Source: Sulfurovum sp. 16-42-52 (GTDB taxonomy: Bacteria > Campylobacterota > Campylobacteria > Campylobacterales > Sulfurovaceae). From it: a stretch of 64,000 bases of DNA. The position numbers were made by a program, and so were the translations under genes. This document shows, one piece after another, positions 28,646-36,814 of this stretch. Where the stretch lies: assembly GCA_002281755.1 (NCBI GenBank), contig NCHB01000001.1, positions 89,288 to 153,287 of the forward strand, written 5' to 3'. The notes under the pieces were generated by a model that did no database searches, had not been told where the DNA came from, and saw only the letters and a program-made list of their open reading frames with translations. How positions within the stretch are numbered: position 1 is the stretch's first letter; each line of letters starts with the position of its first letter.

Positions 28646-29706
28646 CAGGCATTATCCTTGGCAAACTTCTCTACCTCTTGCACCAACCTGTCAACCAACT
28701 CACCCTCAGGCAGTCGTGCCACCACTTCACCCTTTAACATAATCAGCCCAGCCCCTTTACCATAGGCGATGGCAACATCCGCATGCTTGGCTTCACCGAT
28801 GGCATTGACCACACAGCCCATCACGGAAACATCCATCGGCGTTTTGATGTGTGCAGTTCGCCGTTCCACTTCAGCCACGGCAGTGACCAAATCTGCCTCT
28901 ATGCGCCCACAGGTAGGACAAGAGATAATGTTCAACCCCTCTTTCATACGCCCAGAGTCTTTCAAGATAGCCTTGCCTACCTTGATCTCCTCTTCAAGCT
29001 CTCCTGTGATGGAAACACGCAAAGTATCTCCTATGCCATCAATCAACAATGCACCCAATCCGATAGATGACTTCACTGTCGCATGAAAAATCGTCCCCGC
29101 CTCCGTTACACCCAAATGAAACGGGTACTCATTTTTAGGTCTAAGCATCCTATAGGCATCCACAGTTCTGTCGACATCAGAGGCTTTGAGTGAGACTTTG
29201 ATGTCCGTAAACCCCAAATCTTCCAAAAATTTGATGTTGTACTCCGCACTTGCTACCATCCCCTCAGCTGTCGCACCGTACTTTAAATCAAACTCTTTTT
29301 CAAGGCTACCCGCATTGACCCCGATACGTATGGGAAGATTACGCTCTTGGCAGGCTTTAACTATCTCTTTAATACGGCTTTTTTCTCCGATATTGCCAGG
29401 ATTTAACCGTATACAATCCACCCATTTAGCTGCTTCAAGCGCCAATTTATAGTTAAAATGGATATCGGCAATGAGTGGGAGTGAAATCTCCTCTTTAATC
29501 GCTTTAAGTGCCAACGCATCTTCCATCTCAGGCACCGCCACACGCACCATGTCCGCCCCTGCAAAATGTAAACGGTTTATCTGCTCAACCGTGGCTGCAA
29601 CATTATGCGTGTCCGAGTAGGTCATAGACTGCACAGAGATAGGCGCATCCCCACCCACAGCGACATTGCCTACATATATCTTCTTTGTTGAGTATCTTGG
29701 TTTCAC
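28645..29706 (-). CDS. ispG: 4-hydroxy-3-methylbut-2-enyl diphosphate synthase
   Basis: Fe-S enzyme of the MEP isoprenoid pathway, also called gcpE. The N-terminus has [19 protein letters not shown], and the [4Fe-4S] cysteines are in SCPTCGR near residue 262 and GCVVN near 296. 353 aa, complete. It starts at GTG (29706) with CAGGAG upstream (complement of 29713-29718). A 7-bp repeat array lies only 10 bp upstream of that ribosome site, so the original leader has probably been replaced by the repeat element. Confidence 0.96.
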   Translation of the reverse strand: MKPRYSTKKIYVGNVAVGGDAPISVQSMTYSDTHNVAATVEQINRLHFAGADMVRVAVPEMEDALALKAIKEEISLPLIADIHFNYKLALEAAKWVDCIRLNPGNIGEKSRIKEIVKACQERNLPIRIGVNAGSLEKEFDLKYGATAEGMVASAEYNIKFLEDLGFTDIKVSLKASDVDRTVDAYRMLRPKNEYPFHLGVTEAGTIFHATVKSSIGLGALLIDGIGDTLRVSITGELEEEIKVGKAILKDSGRMKEGLNIISCPTCGRIEADLVTAVAEVERRTAHIKTPMDVSVMGCVVNAIGEAKHADVAIAYGKGAGLIMLKGEVVARLPEGELVDRLVQEVEKFAKDNA

Positions 29707-29727
29707 TGTTTTCTCCTGAAAGAAGAT

Positions 29728-29759
29728 AGTGAATAGTGAATAGTGTATAGTGAATAGTT
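29728..29759. repeat. 7-bp repeat array, left arm of four-helix-bundle element 1
   Basis: Four heptamers in register, AGTGAAT, AGTGAAT, AGTGTAT, AGTGAAT, then a partial unit that overlaps the stop codon of the four-helix-bundle gene. The inverted counterpart is at 30133-30167. Confidence 0.8.
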
Positions 29760-30111
29760 AGGCATTTATGCTCTCTTTTGTTGTATTAATGCTACTTGTG
29801 AGCATTTTAATTAATTCTTCTACATCATCAAAAATACTTTTCGACATCATCTCGGTGAGATAATTACAATCTGTAAGTAACCGAATCCAATATCGACTTT
29901 CATTTGCTTCTTTTAAAGAAACATACATTTTATTGATAAAATCTGCTTTTGATTGTGCATATTGTGCTTCAGCCACCAATGCACCTATAGCTGTACCTGA
30001 ACGCAATAGCTGCTTACTCAATGTATATTCTTTTTGCTCTTTTGTCAAATATGCATGAAGCTTAACAATTCTAATGGCAAATTTATAACTTTTATCAGCT
30101 AGTATACTCAT
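29758..30111 (-). CDS. Four-helix-bundle protein (23S rRNA intervening-sequence protein family)
   Basis: A ~117-aa, all-helical protein of the family first found in 23S rRNA intervening sequences, related in fold to Avd of diversity-generating retroelements. The conserved core RSGTAIGALVAEAQYAQSKADF followed by LKEANESRYWIRLL is present. I start at the ATG at 30111; a TTG at 30129 is possible. It stands alone between priA and ispG, enclosed by inverted 7-bp repeat arrays. Its paralogue at 34347 has the same arrangement. The function is unknown. Confidence 0.85.
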   Translation of the reverse strand: MSILADKSYKFAIRIVKLHAYLTKEQKEYTLSKQLLRSGTAIGALVAEAQYAQSKADFINKMYVSLKEANESRYWIRLLTDCNYLTEMMSKSIFDDVEELIKMLTSSINTTKESINA

Positions 30112-30132
30112 AAAAAATATTTTAGCCAAAAA

Positions 30133-30167
30133 ATCTACTATTCACTATTAACTATTCACTATTCACC
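30133..30167. repeat. 7-bp repeat array, right arm of four-helix-bundle element 1
   Basis: Five heptamers in register: ATCTACT, ATTCACT, ATTAACT, ATTCACT, ATTCACC. These are the complement of the left-arm unit AGTGAAT, so the arms can pair across the gene. The arm ends 8 bp before the priA stop codon. Confidence 0.8.
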
Positions 30168-30175
30168 TCGAATTT

Positions 30176-32020
30176 TTACGAAAATTCGACAGGGTCAAAG
30201 TCTATCTCTATCTCCCTACAGTCCACACTGTGCAAGGCTTTAAGAAGTGGCACACGGCTTTTTGCACGCAGCAAAATCGTAAAACGGTATTTGTTGGCTA
30301 TCTTCTCTACGCCCGCTTTACCATGCCCGACTATCTCTATTTCTTTGAAGGCTTTGAGTTTGGTGACGGTATCGAGTGTGATTTTGCTTGCTTTGGCTTC
30401 GTCTTTGTGTGCGATGAGTATGCGTGCAAGCGAAACAAAAGGCGGATACTCCGCCATCTTCAAAAATGCCAATTCATCTTTCATAAACGCTTCATAATCT
30501 TCCAAATACTGCTCAAAAAATGCAGCATCACTGGTTTGCACGATGACCTCAGCCTCTTTTGCACGCCCGCTTCGTCCTGCTATCTGAAAGAGTAAAGACA
30601 CTGCCCTCTCACGCGCCCTGTAGTCTGAAAGTCCCAAGATATAATCCAAGCCCATGATAACACTCAGTGTAATGTTTGCATAGTCATGCCCTTTGGAGAG
30701 CATCTGTGTACCCAAAAGAACCTGAGACTCCCCTCTCTCAAAACGCCCCAGTGCCTCTTTGAGCTTGTTAGCTGTCGTGATGCTGTCTTTGTCAAACTGT
30801 TCTATCTGGATGCCTTCGATGGCTTCAGAGATGATCTCTATGGCTTCAACTGTGCCCATACGTTCACTCTTGAGTGGTGTATGTCCGCAATGGGTGCAGG
30901 TATCGACGATGGTTTGCGTGAAGTTGCAGTAGTGACACTTGAGATGTTTGTACTTTCTATGCAGTGCCATACCTACCGAACAGTAGGGACAAAGATGTGT
31001 CTTTCCACAGTTTTCACAGTAAAGGTACTTAAAATTTCCCCGTGTGGGCAAAAAAAGCAAAGACTGGTTACCTGCTTTGTAGTGCGTATGTAAGGCATCC
31101 AGAATGGTATGGTTAATACTATCGCCTTCGATGAAAGTGTACTTTTTTTGACTCTGCACATAGGGCTTGTCTAGTTTGACCACATCATATTTGAAGTAAG
31201 AACTCACCGATGGGGTAGCTGAAGCCAAGACAACTTTTGCCCCCAGTTTTTGACCCATCAGTACTGCCACATCACGCGCATGATAACGGGGTCGTGTCAT
31301 GGCCTTGTAGCTGTCATCATGTTCTTCATCCACCACGATGAGTCCTAGGTTGGACAAAGGTACAAAAAGTGCTGAACGCGCCCCCGCGATGATGTGTATC
31401 TTTCCTTCTTCTATCTCTTGCAAGATAGACTCTTTTTTCTTTTTCGTCAGCTTAGAGTGCCACATCGCTACAGCGTCACCAAAATACACCTTGAGCCGTT
31501 TTTCCATCTGTGGCGTGAGTGAGATTTCAGGCATCAGAAAAATACACGTTTTACCCTCACTCATCATCTTGGCAAAAAGGCTGATAAATATCTCTGTTTT
31601 CCCCGAACCTGTCACCCCAAAAAGTAACGCTTTATCTTTTTGAAGAAGTTGTTCAAAAGCCGATTGTTGCACAGTGCTTAATGTGGGTACATTAACACTA
31701 TTCACTATTCGTTTTTCACTATTCACTTCTCTCTTTTTATAAGGCATAAAAAGAGAGATCGCTTCAGAAAAAGAGGAGAAATAATACTCAGAGATAAACT
31801 TAGCCATCTCCATCTGCTCAGCACTGTATGCTTTGTCTAAAAAAGAAATAATTTTGGATGTTTCAAATACAGGCTTTTCAGTCGTTTCTGTAATGACAGC
31901 TTCTTTTAGAGCTGTTTTTAACGGTACAATAACAACAGAACCTATGCTTAGTTTGGTATCAGAACAGTAGGTCAAACTTGGTGCGCTTGACCTAAGAAGA
32001 TAGACTTTGTAATAAAACAA
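30176..32020 (-). CDS. priA: Primosomal replication-restart helicase PriA
   Basis: Restarts stalled replication forks. An N-terminal DNA-binding part is followed by the helicase with Walker [10 protein letters not shown] near residue 136 and Walker B VVDEEHDDSYK; a Zn-binding region has cysteines in CENCGKTHLCPYC and CHYCNF...CTHCGH; the C-terminal domain has QIAGRSGR. At 614 aa it is short, as in other Campylobacterota. The start is TTG (32020). Residues ~98-110 (VNSEKRIVNSVN) are encoded by a 7-bp repeat array (31693-31727) in the linker before the helicase domain. Confidence 0.95.
   Translation of the reverse strand: MFYYKVYLLRSSAPSLTYCSDTKLSIGSVVIVPLKTALKEAVITETTEKPVFETSKIISFLDKAYSAEQMEMAKFISEYYFSSFSEAISLFMPYKKREVNSEKRIVNSVNVPTLSTVQQSAFEQLLQKDKALLFGVTGSGKTEIFISLFAKMMSEGKTCIFLMPEISLTPQMEKRLKVYFGDAVAMWHSKLTKKKKESILQEIEEGKIHIIAGARSALFVPLSNLGLIVVDEEHDDSYKAMTRPRYHARDVAVLMGQKLGAKVVLASATPSVSSYFKYDVVKLDKPYVQSQKKYTFIEGDSINHTILDALHTHYKAGNQSLLFLPTRGNFKYLYCENCGKTHLCPYCSVGMALHRKYKHLKCHYCNFTQTIVDTCTHCGHTPLKSERMGTVEAIEIISEAIEGIQIEQFDKDSITTANKLKEALGRFERGESQVLLGTQMLSKGHDYANITLSVIMGLDYILGLSDYRARERAVSLLFQIAGRSGRAKEAEVIVQTSDAAFFEQYLEDYEAFMKDELAFLKMAEYPPFVSLARILIAHKDEAKASKITLDTVTKLKAFKEIEIVGHGKAGVEKIANKYRFTILLRAKSRVPLLKALHSVDCREIEIDFDPVEFS
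31693..31727. repeat. 7-bp repeat array inside priA
   Basis: Five heptamers in register: TAACACT, ATTCACT, ATTCGTT, TTTCACT, ATTCACT. This is the same unit as in the arms of the element at 29728-30167, here within the priA reading frame, which stays open. No four-helix-bundle gene is inserted. Confidence 0.75.
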
Positions 32021-32021
32021 G

Positions 32022-32513
32022 TTATTGTGTCAACTCTTTACAGTACTGATCTGTAGGTGTTTCGCATTCAAATCTGTTATCTCTAAGTAAAAACACTACA
32101 CTACCAGACACAGGCAAATTAAAGGTGTATTTGGTAGGACTCGCTGCTGTACCTGCACCCGTTGTCGTTTCCATCCAGCAGGATTGTGAAGATGCTGTGG
32201 CACAGGAAAGCGGGGCGTACTCAGTTACAGGGTTACTGGTGTTACCGTCAAAGCCGTCAAAGATAGGGGCTCCAGCTGTTGTACTGCTACTTAGTTTAGT
32301 GATAGTCGTAAAACTTCCGCGCAATATACGCTTTTGTCTTTCCGTCGCCACAGCACTGCGGATTGCACTTACAGCCGCTTTAGCCTTTACCATCTCTGCA
32401 TCTCCTCTGGTTGCTGCAAATTTCGGTATAGCGATGGCAGATAAAATACCAATCACCACAATCACAAAGATAAGCTCCATCATGGTAAATGCTTTACGAT
32501 TTTTAACATACAT
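32022..32513 (-). CDS. Type IV pilin-like / pseudopilin protein
   Basis: A 163-aa prepilin-like protein. After a short charged leader comes the methylation/cleavage motif KAFTMMELIFVIVVIGIL and a hydrophobic N-terminal helix. The C-terminal half has three cysteines that may form disulfides. The ATG at 32513 follows AAAGGA by six bases; an upstream TTG at 32519 is less likely. It is the most divergent of three such genes in tandem. Such proteins form type II secretion, type IV pilus or competence pseudopili; no assembly genes are nearby. It ends 1 bp before the priA start. Confidence 0.85.
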   Translation of the reverse strand: MYVKNRKAFTMMELIFVIVVIGILSAIAIPKFAATRGDAEMVKAKAAVSAIRSAVATERQKRILRGSFTTITKLSSSTTAGAPIFDGFDGNTSNPVTEYAPLSCATASSQSCWMETTTGAGTAASPTKYTFNLPVSGSVVFLLRDNRFECETPTDQYCKELTQ

Positions 32514-32603
32514 TATCAATCCTTTATACTTTTGAATGATTATAACATAAAATGTTATTGTAGGCTATAAATTTTTGATTGCAAAACGTTAGAGACACTC
32601 TTG

Positions 32604-32981
32604 TTAAAGGACGATTTTTTTTGAAGCGTAACCGCCAAGGATATTTTTACTGATCTCTTGTGCTGCAATTTGAGATACCGGAGTTACTCCAGCAGTCACG
32701 CTAACAGTCAGGTTATACTCTATGCCAGCATCTATCCCCACAATCGTTACGATATCCTCACCTCCACATACATAGATAATGCCGGTAGTATCTACCGTTG
32801 CATTTCCCACCTTTGCGTACATAGATGCTATTTCATTGAGAAGTTGTCCTGTCTCACTGGTACAAGCTAATGCTTCTGCATCATCTCTACTTGCTGCGAG
32901 TTTAGGCATAGCAACTGCTGCCAAGATACCGATAATGACAATAACAAATATGAGTTCTATCATGGTGAATGCTTTTTTCAT
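32604..32981 (-). CDS. Type IV pilin-like / pseudopilin protein
   Basis: A 125-aa prepilin-like protein with cleavage motif AFTMIELIFVIVIIGILAAVAMPKLAASRDDAEA, which is almost the same over the first ~35 residues as the protein at 33165. Cysteines at about 41 and 72 may bond. The ATG follows AAAGGAG. It has its own promoter-like sequence (33022-33041) and is likely monocistronic. Probably arose by tandem duplication. Confidence 0.85.
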   Translation of the reverse strand: MKKAFTMIELIFVIVIIGILAAVAMPKLAASRDDAEALACTSETGQLLNEIASMYAKVGNATVDTTGIIYVCGGEDIVTIVGIDAGIEYNLTVSVTAGVTPVSQIAAQEISKNILGGYASKKIVL

Positions 32982-33021
32982 TTAAACTCCTTTAACTGCG
33001 CTTTTTGGATATAGTGAATCA

Positions 33022-33041
33022 AGTATAACGTCTAAATGTCA
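33022..33041 (-). promoter_or_regulatory. Promoter-like motif of the middle pilin gene
   Basis: Reading on the minus strand: TGACATTT, four bases, GTTATACT. The same two blocks with a five-base gap occur upstream of the next pilin gene (33727-33747). The TATACT is a good -10 box; the TGACATTT block is too close to be a normal -35 and may be an extended element or an activator site. Confidence 0.45.
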
Positions 33042-33164
33042 AAAAAATGTCAAAAAGTTATTTTTATAAGGAATAGCTTGAGAATAGAAAGTAAAGAAAT
33101 TTTATTTTGTAAGAAGGCAAACTCTATATACCCCGCCTCAAAAGAGGTAGGGTACAATTAGATT

Positions 33165-33674
33165 TTATAGTGAATAAACTTTAATCAAGCCGCGAGTACC
33201 ATCTTCTTTCAAGCCAGCATTTTTAAGAACACCTTTTTTTGCTATTGATGCGGCAGGAGAGTCAGTACCAGCTGGAGCGTCAATTGTCACTGTCAAGTTA
33301 TAGTCAGTACCTGCATTTACACCATTTACTTTCATGATTTGTACATTATCACATTTATACGCAATTCCAGTAGTACCATGTACTACTGCATTTGCAGTAA
33401 TACCTTTTGTTCCGCCTGCTACATCTATGGTTGGTATGTTTGTCATTGCAGATACCAAACCTGTAGTAGCATTCGTAAATACTGCATTACCGTTTTTTGT
33501 GTAGTATGCACTAATTTCACTTATAAGTTGACCAGCTTCGTGTACACAAGTTGATCCTTCTGCATCATCTCTAGTAGCTGCTAGTTTTGGAATGGCAACC
33601 GCTGCCAAAATACCGATAATGACGATAACAAAGATCAATTCGATCATAGTAAATCCGCGTCTCATGTTGTTCAT
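33165..33674 (-). CDS. Type IV pilin-like / pseudopilin protein
   Basis: A 169-aa prepilin-like protein with cleavage motif RRGFTMIELIFVIVIIGIL after a 5-residue leader (MNNMR). I start at the ATG at 33674, with AGGAG seven bases upstream, not the open frame back to 33710. The variable C-terminal part has two cysteines (near 40 and 110), and the final ~45 residues resemble the paralogue at 32604. A candidate major pilin or T2SS-like pseudopilin. Confidence 0.87.
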   Translation of the reverse strand: MNNMRRGFTMIELIFVIVIIGILAAVAIPKLAATRDDAEGSTCVHEAGQLISEISAYYTKNGNAVFTNATTGLVSAMTNIPTIDVAGGTKGITANAVVHGTTGIAYKCDNVQIMKVNGVNAGTDYNLTVTIDAPAGTDSPAASIAKKGVLKNAGLKEDGTRGLIKVYSL

Positions 33675-33726
33675 GATTAACTCCTGATATATTTTTAGTA
33701 CCGAGTTCAATAACTGGTCTAAGAGT

Positions 33727-33747
33727 AGTATAACATAAAAAATGTCA
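33727..33747 (-). promoter_or_regulatory. Promoter-like motif of the first pilin gene
   Basis: Minus strand: TGACATTT, five bases, GTTATACT, about 55 bp before the ATG at 33674. Nearly the same arrangement as at 33022-33041, with the same T-run upstream. The third pilin gene has a similar ATTTTATGTTATAAT at about 32540-32560. Confidence 0.45.
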
Positions 33748-33802
33748 AAAAAATGTGAGAAAAGGAAAGAAATATAAGAAATTGTAAAAAAAAGTTATTT
33801 TT

Positions 33803-34024
33803 TTACAATCCGTCTAGGGTTTCGATGAGGAGTTCTATCTCTTCTTCGTATGATGTTGCCTGTTTTGCCAAGCGCAAGTAGGCTTTAAGAAGTTTGTCCG
33901 GTTTATTGTCCTGATGGAGGATGACTCCGGCTTCTTGCAAATCTTTGTTGACAAAATCTGCAAAGGCATCTTCAAGCTTGATCTCATAACGGTTTCCTGA
34001 AACAGTAAGTGCTACGTTTTTCAT
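33803..34024 (-). CDS. Small conserved hypothetical protein (73 aa)
   Basis: Not recognised with certainty. A soluble, acidic 73-aa protein that starts with two predicted strands (KNVALTVSGNRYEIKL) and continues as helices, ending EEEIELLIETLDGL. It lies 10 bp downstream of the coiled-coil gene at 34035, and the two look like an operon. No transmembrane segment or cysteine. Base composition is like its neighbours. Confidence 0.7.
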   Translation of the reverse strand: MKNVALTVSGNRYEIKLEDAFADFVNKDLQEAGVILHQDNKPDKLLKAYLRLAKQATSYEEEIELLIETLDGL

Positions 34025-34034
34025 GGTTTGCCTT

Positions 34035-34253
34035 TTATGCTAAAAGTGATTCGACCTGAGCGATGATCTTTTCTATCTCAACATCTTTTTCATCCAACTC
34101 TCTTTTAAGTGCTGCGATCTGCTGCTGCTGTTCATCTTGAGAACCAGATGCTGCATGAAGTGCTGTTTTCAACTGTGCATTTTCACTTTTAAGTGCTTCA
34201 TGGTCTACTCTCCACTGCTCTATCTTCTCTTGTAGTTTTTGTAAGGCTGACAT
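34035..34253 (-). CDS. Small coiled-coil protein (72 aa)
   Basis: Almost entirely predicted coiled coil with heptad spacing (LQEKIEQWRVDHEALKSENA, then a short SGSQDEQQQQ break and a second helix LKRELDEKDVEIEKIIAQVE). This resembles ZapB-type division factors or other small coiled-coil proteins, but such similarity is weak evidence. It is the first gene of a two-gene minus-strand unit with the 73-aa protein. Confidence 0.7.
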   Translation of the reverse strand: MSALQKLQEKIEQWRVDHEALKSENAQLKTALHAASGSQDEQQQQIAALKRELDEKDVEIEKIIAQVESLLA

Positions 34254-34304
34254 CTCTTTCGCTCCGTAATAGTTAATTGTATTTGATTTGATATAATAGC
34301 GAAA

Positions 34305-34339
34305 GAATTAGGAATTAGAAATTAGAAATTAGAAATTGA
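34305..34339. repeat. 7-bp repeat array, left arm of four-helix-bundle element 2
   Basis: Five heptamers in register: GAATTAG, GAATTAG, AAATTAG, AAATTAG, AAATTGA. The first two match the unit at the argF 3' end. The array ends 7 bp before the ATG of the four-helix-bundle gene. Confidence 0.85.
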
Positions 34340-34346
34340 AGAGAAA

Positions 34347-34712
34347 ATGCCACAAAACAATATACTATATGATAAAAGTTATGCCTTTTCAATACGCATA
34401 GTCAAGCTGACCCAATATCTTTGTGATGAAAAAAGGGAATTTATCCTAAGTAAACAAATTATTCGTTCTGGCACGGCTATTTGTGCGTTAGTAAGCGAAT
34501 CAAAATTTGCGCAGTCAAGAGCAGACTTTTTAAATAAACTGATGATTGCGCTGAAAGAGGCAAATGAGACACAGTATTGGATAAATTTGCTCTACGACAC
34601 AGACTATATCTCAAAGCAAATGTTCGATAGTCTTATTGCAGACAATAAAGAACTTGTAAGTCTCTTGGTTTCCATAACCAAATCATTAAAAGATAAAGGC
34701 ATTACAAAGTAA
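34347..34712 (+). CDS. Four-helix-bundle protein (23S rRNA intervening-sequence protein family)
   Basis: A 121-aa helical protein, paralogue of the one at 29758 (shared core RSGTAICALVSESKFAQSRADF and LKEANETQYWINLL). It lies between the divergent 34035 gene and uvrB. The gene has no ordinary leader: the left 7-bp repeat arm runs to 7 bp before its ATG, and GAAGAG in that boundary is the only possible ribosome site. The function is unknown; family members have been proposed to bind nucleic acid. Confidence 0.85.
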   Translation: MPQNNILYDKSYAFSIRIVKLTQYLCDEKREFILSKQIIRSGTAICALVSESKFAQSRADFLNKLMIALKEANETQYWINLLYDTDYISKQMFDSLIADNKELVSLLVSITKSLKDKGITK

Positions 34713-34727
34713 TGCAAACCAAAATTT

Positions 34728-34776
34728 CTAATTTCTACATTCTAATTTCTAATTTGCCTATTCTCATTCCTAATTT
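34728..34776. repeat. 7-bp repeat array, right arm of four-helix-bundle element 2
   Basis: Seven heptamers in strict register: CTAATTT, CTACATT, CTAATTT, CTAATTT, GCCTATT, CTCATTC, CTAATTT. They are the complement of the left-arm unit AAATTAG. The array ends 1 bp before the uvrB ribosome site. Confidence 0.85.
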
Positions 34777-34790
34777 CAAGAGGATTAATT

Positions 34791-36764
34791 TTGCCTAAAT
34801 TTACCGTAAACAGCCCCTATCAGCCTGCGGGTGACCAAGCTGCTGCCATAGAGACACTCAGTAACTCTATCATCGCGGGCAACCAGTATCAGACACTGCT
34901 TGGCGTGACGGGTTCGGGTAAGACCTACACCATGGCAAAGATCATCGAAAAAACGGGTAGACCGACACTGATTATGACGCATAACAAGACCTTGGCGGCA
35001 CAACTTTACTCCGAGTTTAAAAGTTTTTTTCCGCAGAACCATGTGGAGTACTTCATCAGCTACTACGACTACTATCAGCCTGAAGCCTACTTGCCGCGGC
35101 AAGATCTGTTCATCGAAAAAGACAGCTCCATCAACCAAGAGTTAGAACGTCTGCGTTTGAGTACGACTGCCAACCTGCTCTCCCATGATGATGTTATCGT
35201 TATCGCTTCGGTTTCTGCAAACTATGGATTGGGAAGTCCGGAGGATTACCGTTCTGTGGTACAAAAACTCTGTGTAGGTGATGAGTATAACCAAAAAGCC
35301 CTGTTGCTGAGACTGGTCGACATGGGCTACAAACGCAATGATGCCTTTTTTGATAGAGGAGACTTTCGGGTGATGGGTGAGGTGATAGACATCTATCCAG
35401 CGTACGCAGAGGAGTTTGCGCTTCGTGTAGAGTTTTTCGGTGATGAGATAGAAGCCATTTATACCTTCAACTCTCTTACGGGTGAGAAAGAAGAGACACT
35501 GAAAGAGGTGACGGTGTACGCTGCCAATCAGTTCATCGTGAGTAAAGAAAAACTGGCGCGTGCGGTTAAAAGCATAGAAGAAGAGCTAGCAGAGCGGTTA
35601 AATTACTATCAATCCCAAGACCGCATGATAGAGTACAACCGCCTCAAGCAGCGCACCGAGTTTGACTTGGAGATGATAGAAGCTACAGGGATGTGCAAAG
35701 GCATCGAGAACTATTCGCGCCATCTTACGGGCAAAAAAGAGGGTGAGACACCCTACTCGATGATGGACTACTTTGAAGCGATGCACAAAGAGTATCTGGT
35801 CATCGTGGATGAATCACATGTTTCACTCTCGCAGTTTAGAGGTATGTATGCGGGCGATAGAAGCCGTAAAGAGGTGCTGGTAGATCACGGTTTCAGACTT
35901 CCCTCAGCACTAGATAACAGACCGTTGATGTTTGATGAGTATATCCACAAAGCGCCACACTTTTTGTTCGTCTCCGCTACACCCAACGATCTTGAACTGG
36001 AACTCTCCAGCGTCGTAGCCGAACAGGTGGTACGACCTACCGGACTGCTTGACCCACCCATAGAAGTCATCGACAGTACCTATCAGGTAGAAAATCTCTA
36101 TGACCGCATGAAACCTGTCATCGCAAGGGGTGAACGGGTGCTCATCACTGTGCTGACCAAAAAAATGGCAGAAGAGCTGAGTACCTACTATAATGATTTA
36201 GGACTCAAATGCCGACATATGCACTCAGAAATGGATGCCATAGAACGTAATCAAACCATACGTTCACTGCGTTTGGGTGAGTTTGACATCCTCATCGGTA
36301 TCAACCTGCTTAGAGAAGGGCTTGACCTGCCTGAAGTGAGTCTGGTTGCCATACTGGATGCAGACAAAGAAGGCTTTTTACGCTCCAAAACCGCACTCAT
36401 ACAAACAGCAGGAAGAGCCGCACGAAATGTAAACGGATTGGTGTTGATGTATGCCAAAAAGATGACAGACTCGATGCAGTTTACCATAGAGACCACGGGG
36501 GAAAGAAGGCAGAAACAGATAGCCTACAACAAAGAGCACGGCATCACCCCTCAAACCACACTAAGGGTTCTGGATACCGACCTTAAAACAGAAGAGCTTG
36601 GCGAACTCTACAACAAACAAAGCAAGCTGGACAAAATGCCCAAAGCAGAACGCCAACAGCTGATGCAAGAACTCAAAGCCAAGATGCTCGTAGCGGCCAA
36701 AAATCTGGAATTTGAAGAAGCGGCAAGACTGCGTGACCAGATTGCTAAAATCAAAAAGTTATAA
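34791..36764 (+). CDS. uvrB: Excinuclease ABC subunit B
   Basis: Damage-verifying helicase of nucleotide excision repair. Walker [11 protein letters not shown] near residue 39, the beta-hairpin [12 protein letters not shown] near 91, Walker [11 protein letters not shown], the motif VI region QTAGRAARN, and a C-terminal UVR domain ([13 protein letters not shown]) that contacts UvrC. 657 aa, complete. It starts at TTG (34791) behind AAGAGGA. Its leader is formed by a 7-bp repeat array, so its promoter may lie inside or before the four-helix-bundle element. Confidence 0.97.
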   Translation: MPKFTVNSPYQPAGDQAAAIETLSNSIIAGNQYQTLLGVTGSGKTYTMAKIIEKTGRPTLIMTHNKTLAAQLYSEFKSFFPQNHVEYFISYYDYYQPEAYLPRQDLFIEKDSSINQELERLRLSTTANLLSHDDVIVIASVSANYGLGSPEDYRSVVQKLCVGDEYNQKALLLRLVDMGYKRNDAFFDRGDFRVMGEVIDIYPAYAEEFALRVEFFGDEIEAIYTFNSLTGEKEETLKEVTVYAANQFIVSKEKLARAVKSIEEELAERLNYYQSQDRMIEYNRLKQRTEFDLEMIEATGMCKGIENYSRHLTGKKEGETPYSMMDYFEAMHKEYLVIVDESHVSLSQFRGMYAGDRSRKEVLVDHGFRLPSALDNRPLMFDEYIHKAPHFLFVSATPNDLELELSSVVAEQVVRPTGLLDPPIEVIDSTYQVENLYDRMKPVIARGERVLITVLTKKMAEELSTYYNDLGLKCRHMHSEMDAIERNQTIRSLRLGEFDILIGINLLREGLDLPEVSLVAILDADKEGFLRSKTALIQTAGRAARNVNGLVLMYAKKMTDSMQFTIETTGERRQKQIAYNKEHGITPQTTLRVLDTDLKTEELGELYNKQSKLDKMPKAERQQLMQELKAKMLVAAKNLEFEEAARLRDQIAKIKKL

Positions 36765-36814
36765 TTTTTTGCTATACTCTTAATCAAACCACACCCTTTT
36801 ACAGGACAGTCACC

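Noticed and set aside
29758..34712. Diversity-generating retroelement, because the four-helix-bundle proteins resemble Avd
   Set aside because: No reverse transcriptase and no template/variable repeat pair are found in the window.
29728..34776. CRISPR array
   Set aside because: The repeats are contiguous 7-bp units without spacers, and no cas genes are present.
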